Positions 8,258 through 17,008 of a stretch of DNA of 64,000 bases are shown here, in pieces. Each line of letters begins with the position of its first letter. Positions within the stretch are counted from its first letter, which is position 1. The stretch spans positions 1 through 64,000 of the forward strand of contig JAJNQB010000006.1 of the NCBI GenBank assembly GCA_021155045.1, given 5' to 3'. Origin of the DNA: Arcticibacter sp. Lineage in GTDB: Bacteria; Bacteroidota; Bacteroidia; 2-12-FULL-35-15. The notes beneath the pieces were generated by a model. The model was given only the letters and a program-made list of their open reading frames with translations, did not search any database and was not told where the DNA came from. The translations under genes and the position numbers were made by a program.

Positions 8258-10417
8258 TTATTTATTAATCTTCATTTCATTTAATAAATAACCAGCACCA
8301 GCAAATTTATCTACTATAAAAAGTGTGTATCGAACATCAAGAATAATGTTTCTCACTTGGTTGGGATTGTAAAAAATGTCACTCATTGTTCCTTCCCAAT
8401 TACGATCGAAATTAGTTCCAATTAATTCTAAATTTCCATTAAAAACAGGACTTCCAGAGTTCCCTCCTGTAGTGTGGTTGCTTGCACAAAAAGCTACATG
8501 AAGTTCTCCACTTTTATCAGCATACTGTCCATAATCTTTTTTATTGTACAATTCTTTTAGTTTTGGATGCACGATAAATTCATCTACAGAAGGATTTTCT
8601 TTTTCCATAATACCATCTAAAGTTGTGTAGTAATTATATTTTACACCGTCTTTTGGATAATAACCATCAACTTTACCATAAGTAACTCGCAAGGTGCTGT
8701 TGGCATCTGGATAATATTTTTTTGTAGTAACTAATTCGCGCATCGCTTTCATGTAAACTCGATTAAGTTTTGTTATTTCTATATCCAATGAATTGTATTG
8801 AGGCAACACATCATTAGCGAATTTTGAATAACAACTTTTCATTAATAAGTAAATAGGGTCTTTTAATGCTTTTTTATAATTGCCTTCTGGATTATTTAAG
8901 AATTTCAAAATAGATTCTTCTGAAGTAAAAAACGACTTTGAATAAATGGATTGTGCATATTTATTAAAATCTGCTTTGTGCTTTTTTTCAATTTCATTAA
9001 ATATATCAGCTTGTTCGTTTTTGGGTATATTATCATAAACTAATTTTAACAATGCAGCACAAACCTTTTCATCAGTAGTAGCATTATAATCTTTGAAAAA
9101 TGTTGTTGCATTACTTTTTAATCTATCAATATCTTTTTGAATTTCAGCAGCTTTTTTCCCACTTGAAAGCGCATCTATAACAGCAGTATAAGAGTAAGCA
9201 AAGCCAACGGCTTCAATGCCAAGTATAGCTTCAATAAAATAATCTCTTTGATTGTTATAATTGGAAAATGATTTGTATTTATTTTCTAAATCGCTTAATA
9301 AATTTCCATAGTTAGATTTGGCTAAATCATCGGTATTTACTTTAGCTAAAAAATCCTGTTCAAACAGCTTTTTTTTATTAATTGCATCAGCTTTTTTTAA
9401 TCCATTTCGTTCCCCATCCCACTTTTTCCAGTAGTTTGCAATGCTTGCGTATTTTGCAGAATATTGAATTCTAACTTTATCGTTAGCTTTCATATCTTTA
9501 TCTAGTATTGCAAGTTTTGTTTCGCGTATTTTTACTTTTGCAGGGTCAGAAACATTTTGAATCATATCCACTGCAAAAGATGTTAGGTACTCTGATGTTC
9601 TGCCTGGAAAGCCGTAAACCATGGTAAAATCACCTTCCTGAATGCCTTTTAATGAAATTGGAATAACATATTTTGGTTGGTAGGGAACATTGTCTTTTGA
9701 ATAATCTGCTGGTTTATTATCTTTATTTGCATACACCCTGAATATCGAAAAATCTCCTGTATGTCGTGGCCACATCCAGTTATCGGTATCGCCACCAAAT
9801 TTCCCAATCGAAGATGGGGGAGCGCCCACTAATCTCACATCTCTGAATGTTTCGGTAACAAACATATAATATTCATTTCCGTAATAAAACGGACGAATAT
9901 AAGCTCCATAGTGCGTATCTTTTACGGCTTCCTTTGTAATGGTTGAAATGTTTTCTAAAATCTTTTTTTCTCTTTCTGCGTCACTCATTCCTTCTGTTAT
10001 ATTTGCTAATACTTTTGCTGTAACATCTTCCATTCTAATTATAAATGTTGCAGTTAAACCAGGATTGGGCAATTCTTCTGTTTGATTTTTTGCCCAAAAA
10101 CCATTTGTAAGTAAATCATTTTCAACAGTACTGTGTGCCTGTATTTGTCCATAACCACAATGATGATTTGTTAGCAACAATCCTTTATCCGAAATTATTT
10201 CGCCAGTACATCCACCACCAAAATGAACAATCGCATCTTTTAAACTCGATTTATTGATATTATAAATGTCATCAGCAGTTAATTTCAACCCTTTACTTTG
10301 CATATCTGCTTCATTTAAGGCTTTCAAAAATATGGGCAACCACATTCCTTCATCTGCTTTTAATGTAAATGTGATGGAGTTGCTAAGTAAAATTATTGCT
10401 AATACGATTTTTTTCAT
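8258..10417 (-). CDS. S46-family dipeptidyl-peptidase (DPP7/DPP11 type)
   Basis: A periplasmic serine peptidase of 719 residues that cuts dipeptides from the N-terminus of oligopeptides, a main route of peptide use in Bacteroidota. It has a Sec signal peptide (about 1-21, ending FTLKADEG). The chymotrypsin-like halves flank a helical insert. The catalytic His is in LLLTNHHCGYGQI (about residue 90), and the nucleophile Ser is in TTGGNSGSPVFNG (about 655), followed by GTNFDRNWEG. Discrimination between hydrophobic (DPP7) and acidic (DPP11) specificity needs an alignment of the residue beside the FDRN region. Confidence 0.92.
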   Translation of the reverse strand: MKKIVLAIILLSNSITFTLKADEGMWLPIFLKALNEADMQSKGLKLTADDIYNINKSSLKDAIVHFGGGCTGEIISDKGLLLTNHHCGYGQIQAHSTVENDLLTNGFWAKNQTEELPNPGLTATFIIRMEDVTAKVLANITEGMSDAEREKKILENISTITKEAVKDTHYGAYIRPFYYGNEYYMFVTETFRDVRLVGAPPSSIGKFGGDTDNWMWPRHTGDFSIFRVYANKDNKPADYSKDNVPYQPKYVIPISLKGIQEGDFTMVYGFPGRTSEYLTSFAVDMIQNVSDPAKVKIRETKLAILDKDMKANDKVRIQYSAKYASIANYWKKWDGERNGLKKADAINKKKLFEQDFLAKVNTDDLAKSNYGNLLSDLENKYKSFSNYNNQRDYFIEAILGIEAVGFAYSYTAVIDALSSGKKAAEIQKDIDRLKSNATTFFKDYNATTDEKVCAALLKLVYDNIPKNEQADIFNEIEKKHKADFNKYAQSIYSKSFFTSEESILKFLNNPEGNYKKALKDPIYLLMKSCYSKFANDVLPQYNSLDIEITKLNRVYMKAMRELVTTKKYYPDANSTLRVTYGKVDGYYPKDGVKYNYYTTLDGIMEKENPSVDEFIVHPKLKELYNKKDYGQYADKSGELHVAFCASNHTTGGNSGSPVFNGNLELIGTNFDRNWEGTMSDIFYNPNQVRNIILDVRYTLFIVDKFAGAGYLLNEMKINK

Positions 10418-10470
10418 TGTGTTTGTTTTTTTAAGAACCTTAAAAATGCGAATAAAAAATGAAATAAAAA

Positions 10471-10500
10471 AAGCACTGCTTATTTTTTTAAGCAGTGCTT
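10471..10500 (-). terminator. Intrinsic terminator after the T9SS-protein gene
   Basis: A perfect 12-bp stem (AAGCACTGCTTA / TAAGCAGTGCTT) with a T-rich loop and T-tracts on both sides. It lies 21 bases past the minus-strand stop at 10522 and before the S46 peptidase start, so it separates the two genes. It can work in either direction. Confidence 0.85.
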
Positions 10501-10521
10501 TTTTTTGTGATTAAAAATGTT

Positions 10522-12162
10522 TTATCTGTTCAATATAACTTTCTTAGTCAATGTTTGGTTGTCTGTAATAATAGTTACAAAATAACTTCCATTAGCTTGA
10601 TTTGAGATATCAATTAATGGCTTGTTGATATTGTTATATTCTTTTTGAGAAATAATTTTTCCGACAACATTGTATATAATAACACTTACTTTTTTATTCA
10701 TTTCTCCTAAATCAATTGTAAATATTCCAGCAGAAGGATTAGGGTACAAATAAATATTTTGTTGGTTGGTTTGATTTGCAATAGTTGTCAAAACAAAATT
10801 ATAAGGTGTAGATGTGCTTTCGCAACCATCAGAATTAGTAACCACAACTGTATATATACCAGAAGCTGTTGCTATTTCAGATGAATCTGTTCCAAGTGGG
10901 GTAGAACCAATATACCATTGATAGGTATCATATTGAGTAGTATAAAGTTCGTTCCCATTTGCACTAACAACTGGAGTTGCTGGTGCAGCATAAACTGTTA
11001 CATTTAAAGTGTTACTTGTAACCAACATAGGCGAAGCACAAGGTGCGTTGCTTGTTAATTCACAATAAATATCATGATTTCCAGGGGGTAAAAAACCGGC
11101 AGGAATATTTAATACTGGTCCAGTTCCTACAGATCCAAAGCCAACCCAAAACCATTCATAATAAGGACTTGTCCCTTCGTTTGTACCTATTGCATTTGCT
11201 GTTGCAGGGTCGCCTTCGCAATAAGTTAATGAAGAGGTAGAAATCATAACAGAAGGAGTAATTGGAGCTGAAACATTTAATGTGGCATTGTTTGATGTTG
11301 CACTTCCAGCACCGTTTGTAACAACACAACGATAAACATATCCATCCATACCTGTTGCATCTGAAATCATTAAATTATCTGTTGTAGCACCAGAATAAAT
11401 AGCATTATCAACAACAGTAATAAATCCTGCGCCCATATTTACTTCCCATTGATACGTATTTGTTCCATTTGAATAAATTACAAAACTTGCAGATGAGCCT
11501 TCACAAACATTTTCATCAATTGGTTGCAATGTAATGCTTGGCGGAGCCAAAGTAGCAGTAGCAGTAATTTTTAAATCATCTATTCTAAAGTTTATTGCGG
11601 AAACTGCTCCAGCACCACCGTATCCATAAATTCTCAATTTAACCTGTGTTCCAACTGTTCCTGTAGCAGACAACGTTTGAGTTCTCAATCCCCAAGAACT
11701 TGTTGGCGTATTGATTGTATCTCCAACGAGTTCTGTCATATAGCTATTTAAGCTGCTTCTAATACTGTATTTTTTTGGTCCAGTTGCTGTAGAACGAGAT
11801 CCAAACGAAATAGTAGAAATTGTTAAATAATATCCAGCATCAGGAGTTAATGTAATTTCATAAAAAGCACTTCCTGTAGTTGCGTTTACAGTATAATCCA
11901 ATGGTCCAATTTTAGCTGTAACGCCTGCATTACCAGAACCTGTAGCACCAGTATATCCAGAAGAAACCGAAGTTGAAGATAAGAAAGGCGTGCCAGTACT
12001 ATTTCCTTGGGTTACAGAATCAACAGTGATGTTTGCTGGGATACCAGAAGATGGGTAAGCTGAAAAAGGCGAAGCTGTTCCAAAATTCCATGTAATTTGT
12101 GCATTCAATTGCGTTCCTATGAACAAGGAAGAAAATAAAATTAGAGTAGATAATTTTTTCAT
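10522..12162 (-). CDS. Secreted T9SS cargo protein with Ig-like domains
   Basis: A 546-residue exported protein. A Sec signal peptide covers about 1-22 (ends QLNAQ). The next 190 residues form a beta-rich choice-of-anchor-like domain (ISFGSRSTATGPKKYSIRSS; FRIDDLKITATA). Two or three Ig-like repeats follow, with the typical PPSITLQPIDENVCEGSS opening and paired Cys. The C-terminal 75 residues are a type A T9SS sorting domain: YLYPNPSAGIFTIDL, then VVGKIISQKEY, then GSYFVTIITDNQTLTKKVIL. This implies export by the type IX secretion system and attachment to, or release from, the cell surface. The ligand is unknown. Confidence 0.88.
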   Translation of the reverse strand: MKKLSTLILFSSLFIGTQLNAQITWNFGTASPFSAYPSSGIPANITVDSVTQGNSTGTPFLSSTSVSSGYTGATGSGNAGVTAKIGPLDYTVNATTGSAFYEITLTPDAGYYLTISTISFGSRSTATGPKKYSIRSSLNSYMTELVGDTINTPTSSWGLRTQTLSATGTVGTQVKLRIYGYGGAGAVSAINFRIDDLKITATATLAPPSITLQPIDENVCEGSSASFVIYSNGTNTYQWEVNMGAGFITVVDNAIYSGATTDNLMISDATGMDGYVYRCVVTNGAGSATSNNATLNVSAPITPSVMISTSSLTYCEGDPATANAIGTNEGTSPYYEWFWVGFGSVGTGPVLNIPAGFLPPGNHDIYCELTSNAPCASPMLVTSNTLNVTVYAAPATPVVSANGNELYTTQYDTYQWYIGSTPLGTDSSEIATASGIYTVVVTNSDGCESTSTPYNFVLTTIANQTNQQNIYLYPNPSAGIFTIDLGEMNKKVSVIIYNVVGKIISQKEYNNINKPLIDISNQANGSYFVTIITDNQTLTKKVILNR

Positions 12163-12219
12163 TTTATTAGGTTTAGTAATTTATAAATCAAATTTAGTGA
12201 ATATTTATGTAGTTTTTGT

Positions 12220-12786
12220 TTACTTATTGTTAAAATTAGTCATTGTTAATTGCAAACCAATAGTAGTAAAAGATTTAATTATATCGCATGCTGTATTAAT
12301 GCGTTCGTTCAGTATTGTTTTTTCATCTTCGCTCCACTTTCCTAACACATAATCAACTTGTTTGCCTTTTGAAAATTCATTTCCTACGCCAAATCTTAAA
12401 CGTGCATATTCATTTGTGTTTAAAACTTCTTGAATGTTTTTTAATCCATTATGACCGCCATCGCTTCCTTTTCCCTTTAGTCTTAATAAACCCAAAGGCA
12501 AAGCAATATCATCTGTAATTACCAACAAGTTTTCTTTCTTTATTTTTTCTGTTTGTAACCAGTAATTAATAGCCTTTCCGCTTAAATTCATATAAGTAGT
12601 CGGTTTAATTAAGATTAATGTTCTTCCCTTATACTTAAACTCTGATATAGAAGCTAGCCTATCTGATGAAAATTTTAAACTGTTTTCATTTGCTAATGAA
12701 TCTAAAATTTTAAAGCCAATATTATGACGAGTATTTTCATACTCTTCCCCTATATTTCCTAGCCCGACAATTAAATATTTACTCAT
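12220..12786 (-). CDS. pth: Peptidyl-tRNA hydrolase
   Basis: A 188-residue Pth that frees tRNA from stalled peptidyl-tRNA. The sequence follows the family closely: KYLIVGLGNIGEEYENTRHN with the catalytic His at residue about 21, the conserved KPTTYMNLSG, the substrate-lid segment DDIALPLGLLRLKGKGSDGG with the catalytic Asp, and HNGLKNI. Length is standard. It follows rplY on the same strand but is separated from it by a strong hairpin. Confidence 0.95.
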   Translation of the reverse strand: MSKYLIVGLGNIGEEYENTRHNIGFKILDSLANENSLKFSSDRLASISEFKYKGRTLILIKPTTYMNLSGKAINYWLQTEKIKKENLLVITDDIALPLGLLRLKGKGSDGGHNGLKNIQEVLNTNEYARLRFGVGNEFSKGKQVDYVLGKWSEDEKTILNERINTACDIIKSFTTIGLQLTMTNFNNK

Positions 12787-12802
12787 TTTGTGTAAAAATA
12801 AA

Positions 12803-12833
12803 AAAGTTGGCAGAAGAATATACTGCCAACTTT
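12803..12833 (-). terminator. Hairpin terminator between rplY and pth
   Basis: An 11-bp stem (AAAGTTGGCAG / CTGCCAACTTT). Read on the minus strand it is followed by a T-rich run, as expected for factor-independent termination of the prs-rplY transcripts. Partial read-through into pth is possible. Confidence 0.8.
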
Positions 12834-12851
12834 AATTAAAATCTGATAAAA

Positions 12852-13478
12852 TTATTTTTTTGCAGGTGCAGCAGCCGGTGTAGCAGTTGCAGCAGCAGGA
12901 GTTGCAGCAGCAGCCACTGGCGCTTCAGCTACAGCAGCACGTGTTACTTGAACTGCAACAACTGTAACGTTAGGTGCGTTTAAAAATGTTAATCCATCAA
13001 CATTAATATCGCTTACACGAACACCTTGTCCTATTTCAAGATTATCGATTGCAATATTAATAGAATCAGGCATTTTTTCTACTAAGCCTTTTACTTTTAG
13101 GTTTTTTAATTTTTTATTCAATTTACCACCCGCTCTTACGCCAGGAGATGTTCCTGTAGTTTTAACAGGTATGCTCATTATAACTGGTTTTCCTGGAACA
13201 ATTTCCAAAAAATCAGCATGTAACAACTGATCTTTTACTGTATGATATTGAGCTTCCTGAAGAATAGCATTGTATTTTTTATCTCCAATTGTTAATTCAA
13301 CAGTGTGTGCATCTGGAGTAAAAATTAAAGGTCTAAAATCTGCTAATAAAGCAGAAAAGTGAATTTGTTCTTTACCACCATATAATACACATGGCACTCT
13401 TTCTTGGTTACGCAACGCTGTAGCATCTTGTTTCCCTACGTTCGCTCTTGGCGAACCGCTAATAGATACTGATTTCAT
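12852..13478 (-). CDS. rplY: 50S ribosomal protein L25/Ctc
   Basis: A 208-residue long-form L25 (TL5/Ctc type), which binds 5S rRNA. The N-terminal RNA-binding domain has RANVGKQDATALRNQERVPC and VLYGGKEQIHFS; the C-terminal beta domain has HADFLEIVPGKPV and SDINVDGLTFL. It ends in an alanine-rich low-complexity tail (about 180-208) common in Bacteroidota L25. It sits between prs and pth, the usual arrangement in this phylum. Confidence 0.95.
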   Translation of the reverse strand: MKSVSISGSPRANVGKQDATALRNQERVPCVLYGGKEQIHFSALLADFRPLIFTPDAHTVELTIGDKKYNAILQEAQYHTVKDQLLHADFLEIVPGKPVIMSIPVKTTGTSPGVRAGGKLNKKLKNLKVKGLVEKMPDSINIAIDNLEIGQGVRVSDINVDGLTFLNAPNVTVVAVQVTRAAVAEAPVAAAATPAAATATPAAAPAKK

Positions 13479-13554
13479 TTTATTTAGTTTTTAAATTTAA
13501 GTTGATTTTAGCACCATCATCAACGTTATTTTTAAATTATTCGGTGCAATGTTT

Positions 13555-14490
13555 TTAGCTAACAATAAAATTTGAGCTTATCGACTCAAAATTATGTACG
13601 CTGTGTAATACTTTCGCAAATAAATCTGCTACGGTTAATACTTTTATTTTTGAACTTTCCTGTTTTAATGGAATAGTATCGGTTACAACCAATTCAGTTA
13701 TTTTAGATTTTTCAATATTCTCATACGCTTTTCCAGATAATACAGCATGTGTACAAAATGCTCTAACGCTACTTGCTCCTCTTTCCATCATCATGTCAGC
13801 AGCTTTCGTGAGTGTTCCTCCAGTATCTACTAAATCATCTACTAAAATAATATCTCTTCCTTCCACATCTCCAATAACAGTCATACTCTCAATAACATTT
13901 GCTTTCGCTCTTTGTTTGTAACATATTACAACATCCGATTTTAAAAATTTAGCATACGCATTTGCTCTTTTTGCGCCACCCATATCGGGCGCAGCCATTG
14001 TTAGATTTGGTAAATTTAAACTTTGGATATAAGGTAAAAATATAGAAGATGCGTATAAATGATCTACTGGGAAATCAAAGAAACCTTGAATTTGATCAGC
14101 ATGCAAATCCATAGTAATGATGCGAGTTGCGCCCGCTGCAGAAAGTAAATTAGCAACCAATTTAGCACCAATTGCTACGCGAGGTTGATCTTTTCTATCT
14201 TGACGAGCAAAGCCAAAATAAGGCAACACAGCAATAATTTGATGTGCAGATGCACGTTTTGCTGCATCAATCATCAATAATAATTCAAATAAATTTTCAG
14301 TAGGAGGGATGGTTGATTGAATAACGAATACATCACTTCCACGAACAGTTTCTTCATAAGAAGTTTGTATTTCTCCATCACTAAAATGTAACAAAGAAAC
14401 TTTGCCTAACTCTTGCCCATAGCTTTTACTGATTTTTTCTGCTAAAGTGCGAGTGTTTGTTCCAGAAAATATTTTTACTTGATAATTCAT
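13555..14490 (-). CDS. prs: Ribose-phosphate pyrophosphokinase
   Basis: PRPP synthetase (311 residues with the start used here), which makes PRPP from ribose 5-phosphate and ATP for nucleotide, His and Trp synthesis. Visible motifs: FSDGEIQTSYEETVRGSD, the ATP-binding RQDRKDQPRVAIGAKL, the divalent-cation loop MDLHADQIQGFF, and the PRPP-binding signature DIILVDDLVDTGGTLTKAA (about 215-233). The frame is open eight codons further upstream, but the ATG at 14490 gives the standard N-terminus (NYQVKIFSGTNTRTLAEKI). It is the last chromosomal gene before the tRNA and the island. Confidence 0.95.
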   Translation of the reverse strand: MNYQVKIFSGTNTRTLAEKISKSYGQELGKVSLLHFSDGEIQTSYEETVRGSDVFVIQSTIPPTENLFELLLMIDAAKRASAHQIIAVLPYFGFARQDRKDQPRVAIGAKLVANLLSAAGATRIITMDLHADQIQGFFDFPVDHLYASSIFLPYIQSLNLPNLTMAAPDMGGAKRANAYAKFLKSDVVICYKQRAKANVIESMTVIGDVEGRDIILVDDLVDTGGTLTKAADMMMERGASSVRAFCTHAVLSGKAYENIEKSKITELVVTDTIPLKQESSKIKVLTVADLFAKVLHSVHNFESISSNFIVS

Positions 14491-14570
14491 TTTTCCTTTT
14501 TTTAAGGGCTGCAAATGTAGTTAATTATAACAGATTAAAAAAGGCTTTTTTAATAAAAATGACTTAATTC

Positions 14571-14601
14571 TTTGGTATTTTAAAACAAATGAATAGTTTT
14601 G
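14571..14601 (+). promoter_or_regulatory. Promoter of the tRNA-Leu gene
   Basis: TTTG at 14571-14574 and TAGTTTTG at 14594-14601, spaced 19 bp, match the Bacteroidota vegetative consensus (TTTG, then TAnnTTTG). The predicted start is near 14608, about 100 bases before the tRNA. Confidence 0.6.
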
Positions 14602-14636
14602 CATCCCGCTTTTCAGTAAATAACTATTTAAGTTGG

Positions 14637-14660
14637 TAATCCCGATAGCTGTCGGGATTA
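14637..14660. repeat. Palindromic CCCGATAGCTGTCGGG element
   Basis: A 9-bp inverted repeat (TAATCCCGA / TCGGGATTA) in the leader of the tRNA gene, without a T-tract. Short palindromes of this sequence type are commonly dispersed in Bacteroidota genomes. It could fold in the tRNA leader transcript; no function can be assigned. Confidence 0.5.
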
Positions 14661-14704
14661 GTTCAAAACAAATTTTGTAAAAAAAATTTGAGTTTCACTA
14701 AAAT

Positions 14705-14784
14705 GCCCAGTTGGCGGAATTGGTAGACGCGCTGGTCTCAAACACCTGTGGGAAACCGTGCCGGTTCGACTCCGGCACTGGGTA
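14705..14784 (+). tRNA. tRNA-Leu (CAA anticodon)
   Basis: An 80-nt class II tRNA with acceptor pairs GCCCAGT/ACTGGGT (first pair a G-T wobble), D-loop AATTGGTAGA, anticodon loop CTCAAAC giving CAA, a long variable arm TGGGAAACCG, and T-arm GGTTCGACTCC. CCA is not encoded. The anticodon stem CTGGT/ACCTG has a T-T mismatch at the second pair. The 3' half overlaps the end of the island recombinase reading frame on the opposite strand, which marks the gene as the probable integration site. Confidence 0.93.
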
Positions 14785-16297
14785 CGATAGCGGAAAGGGA
14801 GCAATTTTTGCTCCCTTTCGCTTTTTTATCTCCTCTGCATTGCCCGTCCCCGTAGGTAGTCAGCAAAATCAAACTATTTAATTTTCCCGTTCGAACTTTC
14901 CCTTCTGAAATTACGCCATTTTCCTTCCAAGTCGAACGGATAATTTCTTGTTTCCCGTTAATGGGCGTGTTATCAAAGAGATGCCCTAAATTCTGAATTG
15001 CGGTCAATCCTTTTTTCAAATAGCTTCGGTATTCGACTTCTATTTGGTTGAAGCCTAATTGTTGGTTTAGCATCGCTTCAATTTTCGGTTCAATATTGCG
15101 TTTTATTTCCTTGTAATCCGACATTTCCATTTCGCCATCGAGCATCATTTGTTGCGCTTTATTCAGGCGTTCCTTATTCTTTTCGATCTCTACTTGTAAA
15201 GCCTGTTTTGTGGCGTTTTTCTCCCCACTCTTGCTCTTAAATACGTCTTGCAGGATTATGTCGTACATTTCATGCACACCAGCTTTAAACTGAAATGTGG
15301 CGATATATTCAGAGAAGGCATCATTCACCACAGGGGCTTTTACCCTTTCCTTACATGGGTATTTGCAATGGTAATAATTGTGCTTAATTCCGCTACCACC
15401 CGTTGAAGCACTTCCGCATAATTTCCTGCCACATTGTGGGCAGTTGATATATCCCCGAAGTGGCAACTCATCCCGAACACAAATTTTATAAGTGGTTTTG
15501 AATCGCCTTCCTGAAAGTGCTAATTGAACCTGATCAAATAACGCTTCCGAAATTAACGGTTCGTGTTGTCCTTTTACAATTTGTTCTTCCTCCTGTTTAT
15601 ACGCAGGAATAATTATTCTTCCGCAATACGCAGGATTTTTAAAATACTCGTAGAATTGACTCTTCTTAAATTCAAATCCTTTTTCAACACACATCTTCCT
15701 AACTTCTTCAACTCCGTATTGTCCTGTTGCTAAAGTTTCAAATGCCCATCTTAAAATTGGAGCATACTCATTTGGGACGATAACTTTTTTACCGTTATCA
15801 TCCATTTTATTATCATAACCTTTGGGAGCTGATGAAATCCATCTCCCTTCCTTTCTTGCCCTTCGCATACCCACTAAAGTATTTAATGCCCTTCTGTCGT
15901 TTTCAACTTCGGGTGCAGATAAATAAAAGGCGAGCATAATTTTATTTTCAGGAATACTCAAATCTAAAGGTTGCTCAATTGCCTGTGGTTCAATTCCGAT
16001 TTTATTCAAAGTGCTTATCATCGCATAAGCATCGGGAGCGTTTCTTGAAAACCTATCCCATTTTGTGAAAATTAAAAAGTCCGCTTTTAATTTTCTGTTC
16101 TTCAGTTTCATCAAAAGAATATTAAACGCAGGTCTCAAAAAAGTTTTTGCGGAGTAATCTTCTTTTATGACTTCCACCATTTGGATGGAATTCATTTCAC
16201 AATACTTTCGCAAGAACTCTTCCTGATGCCTCATAGAATATCCTTTGTCGGCTTGTTCATCTGTTGAAACCCGAATGTAAAGAATTGCTCTTTTCAT
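14738..16297 (-). CDS. Large serine recombinase (integrase of the island)
   Basis: A 519-residue site-specific recombinase. The resolvase catalytic domain (about 1-150) opens AILYIRVSTDEQ with the nucleophile Ser at residue 11 and has the conserved FTKWDRFSRNAPDA. The recombinase domain (about 155-260) has RRARKEGRWISSAPKGY, and a zinc ribbon (CPQCGRKLC...YYHCKYPC, about 285-320) precedes a coiled-coil region (about 365-420). Such enzymes integrate phages and mobilisable elements between unlike att sites. The last 30 or so codons run through the tRNA terminator and into tRNA-Leu, so the frame's end was probably set by integration. It is the leftmost gene of the island, with a small partner gene 11 bases upstream. 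Confidence 0.92.
   Translation of the reverse strand: MKRAILYIRVSTDEQADKGYSMRHQEEFLRKYCEMNSIQMVEVIKEDYSAKTFLRPAFNILLMKLKNRKLKADFLIFTKWDRFSRNAPDAYAMISTLNKIGIEPQAIEQPLDLSIPENKIMLAFYLSAPEVENDRRALNTLVGMRRARKEGRWISSAPKGYDNKMDDNGKKVIVPNEYAPILRWAFETLATGQYGVEEVRKMCVEKGFEFKKSQFYEYFKNPAYCGRIIIPAYKQEEEQIVKGQHEPLISEALFDQVQLALSGRRFKTTYKICVRDELPLRGYINCPQCGRKLCGSASTGGSGIKHNYYHCKYPCKERVKAPVVNDAFSEYIATFQFKAGVHEMYDIILQDVFKSKSGEKNATKQALQVEIEKNKERLNKAQQMMLDGEMEMSDYKEIKRNIEPKIEAMLNQQLGFNQIEVEYRSYLKKGLTAIQNLGHLFDNTPINGKQEIIRSTWKENGVISEGKVRTGKLNSLILLTTYGDGQCRGDKKAKGSKNCSLSAIVPSAGVEPARFPTGV
14789..14827 (+). terminator. Terminator after tRNA-Leu
   Basis: A long stem (AGCGGAAAGGGAGC / GCTCCCTTTCGCT, with one bulged G) followed by six T residues, five bases past the tRNA. 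It lies within the C-terminal codons of the recombinase frame on the other strand. Confidence 0.8.
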
Positions 16298-16308
16298 ATT
16301 ATTTATTT

Positions 16309-16530
16309 TTATGCAGCTTGTTTCAAATCTTCGTCTTCAGGTTTTTGTTTTGCTTCTTCAAATTCCTTATCCCGAATTTTTTGTTTTAAAAACACTTCGT
16401 AATCCAGATCAGCCATCTTGTATAAAAATTCTCTTATTTCTAAAATCTCTTCGTTCGAATATTTAGAACCATCTTTTTCAAGAACTGATTTGCATTTACT
16501 TAAGCTTATTTTCTCAACTACTTTTTCCAT
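16309..16530 (-). CDS. Small helical protein, recombinase partner (paralogue of 53967-54164)
   Basis: A 73-residue mostly helical, charged protein (KISLSKCKSVLEKDGSKYS, then EEILEIREFLYKMADLDYEV). It lies directly upstream of the recombinase and is likely co-transcribed. A clear paralogue occurs at 53967-54164 near the other end of the island, sharing the KISL-KCK-L-KDGS-Y core and IREFLYK-A-L--EV. No known function. A recombination directionality factor or an ORF found with Bacteroidota serine recombinases is a reasonable but unproven idea. Confidence 0.7.
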   Translation of the reverse strand: MEKVVEKISLSKCKSVLEKDGSKYSNEEILEIREFLYKMADLDYEVFLKQKIRDKEFEEAKQKPEDEDLKQAA

Positions 16531-17008
16531 TTCGCTTTCCTTCCTTTAACCAACTATTACTAATCCACCGCTGTCGCTAATTGAGGGAACTAACGACAAG
16601 TTCGATACACGTTTCTGAACGTGGTAGCGAATTCGACTATCTTTTTTTGAGGGGAAAAAATCAAGGGAATAAACTTGCACGTTCAAAATATAAGTGCCAT
16701 ACTGAATGGCAAATACAGCTAAGAATCGTCTATTCTACGGGGATATGGGGTTCTACAAAACACAAGGCAAAACTATGCCCATGCTTAAACTTACTTTCTT
16801 TGTTTAGGGAAATGCTCCTCATTGAAAAATGAGTTTAGCACAAAATGGAACGGATGGTTTGGGTTGGGGCTGAAAGGGAACGAAACGAAATAAAAAGTAA
16901 GTGAGGATTAATTATCATATTGTTTCTCTCCACTTATTGTCAAAAACATACCACTTAATAGAAAAAGGTTACCGTATATAGTTTTTTCATTAATATTGAT
17001 TTGACAAG
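16531..17008. promoter_or_regulatory. Intergenic region with two dyads upstream of the recombinase pair
   Basis: This 478-bp stretch has no convincing gene. It holds an inverted repeat TGTCGCTA...TAACGACA at 16572-16597 and a perfect one CACGTTTCTGAACGTG at 16608-16623, close together and just upstream of the small gene that precedes the recombinase. They could be operator or att-type dyads. The rest, to 17008, shows nothing I can name. Confidence 0.4.

Noticed and set aside
16581..16832. Plus-strand 83-residue open frame upstream of the small recombinase-partner gene
   Set aside because: Cys- and Trp-rich composition unlike the neighbours, it contains both dyads and has no start signals. 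It is better explained as regulatory non-coding DNA.
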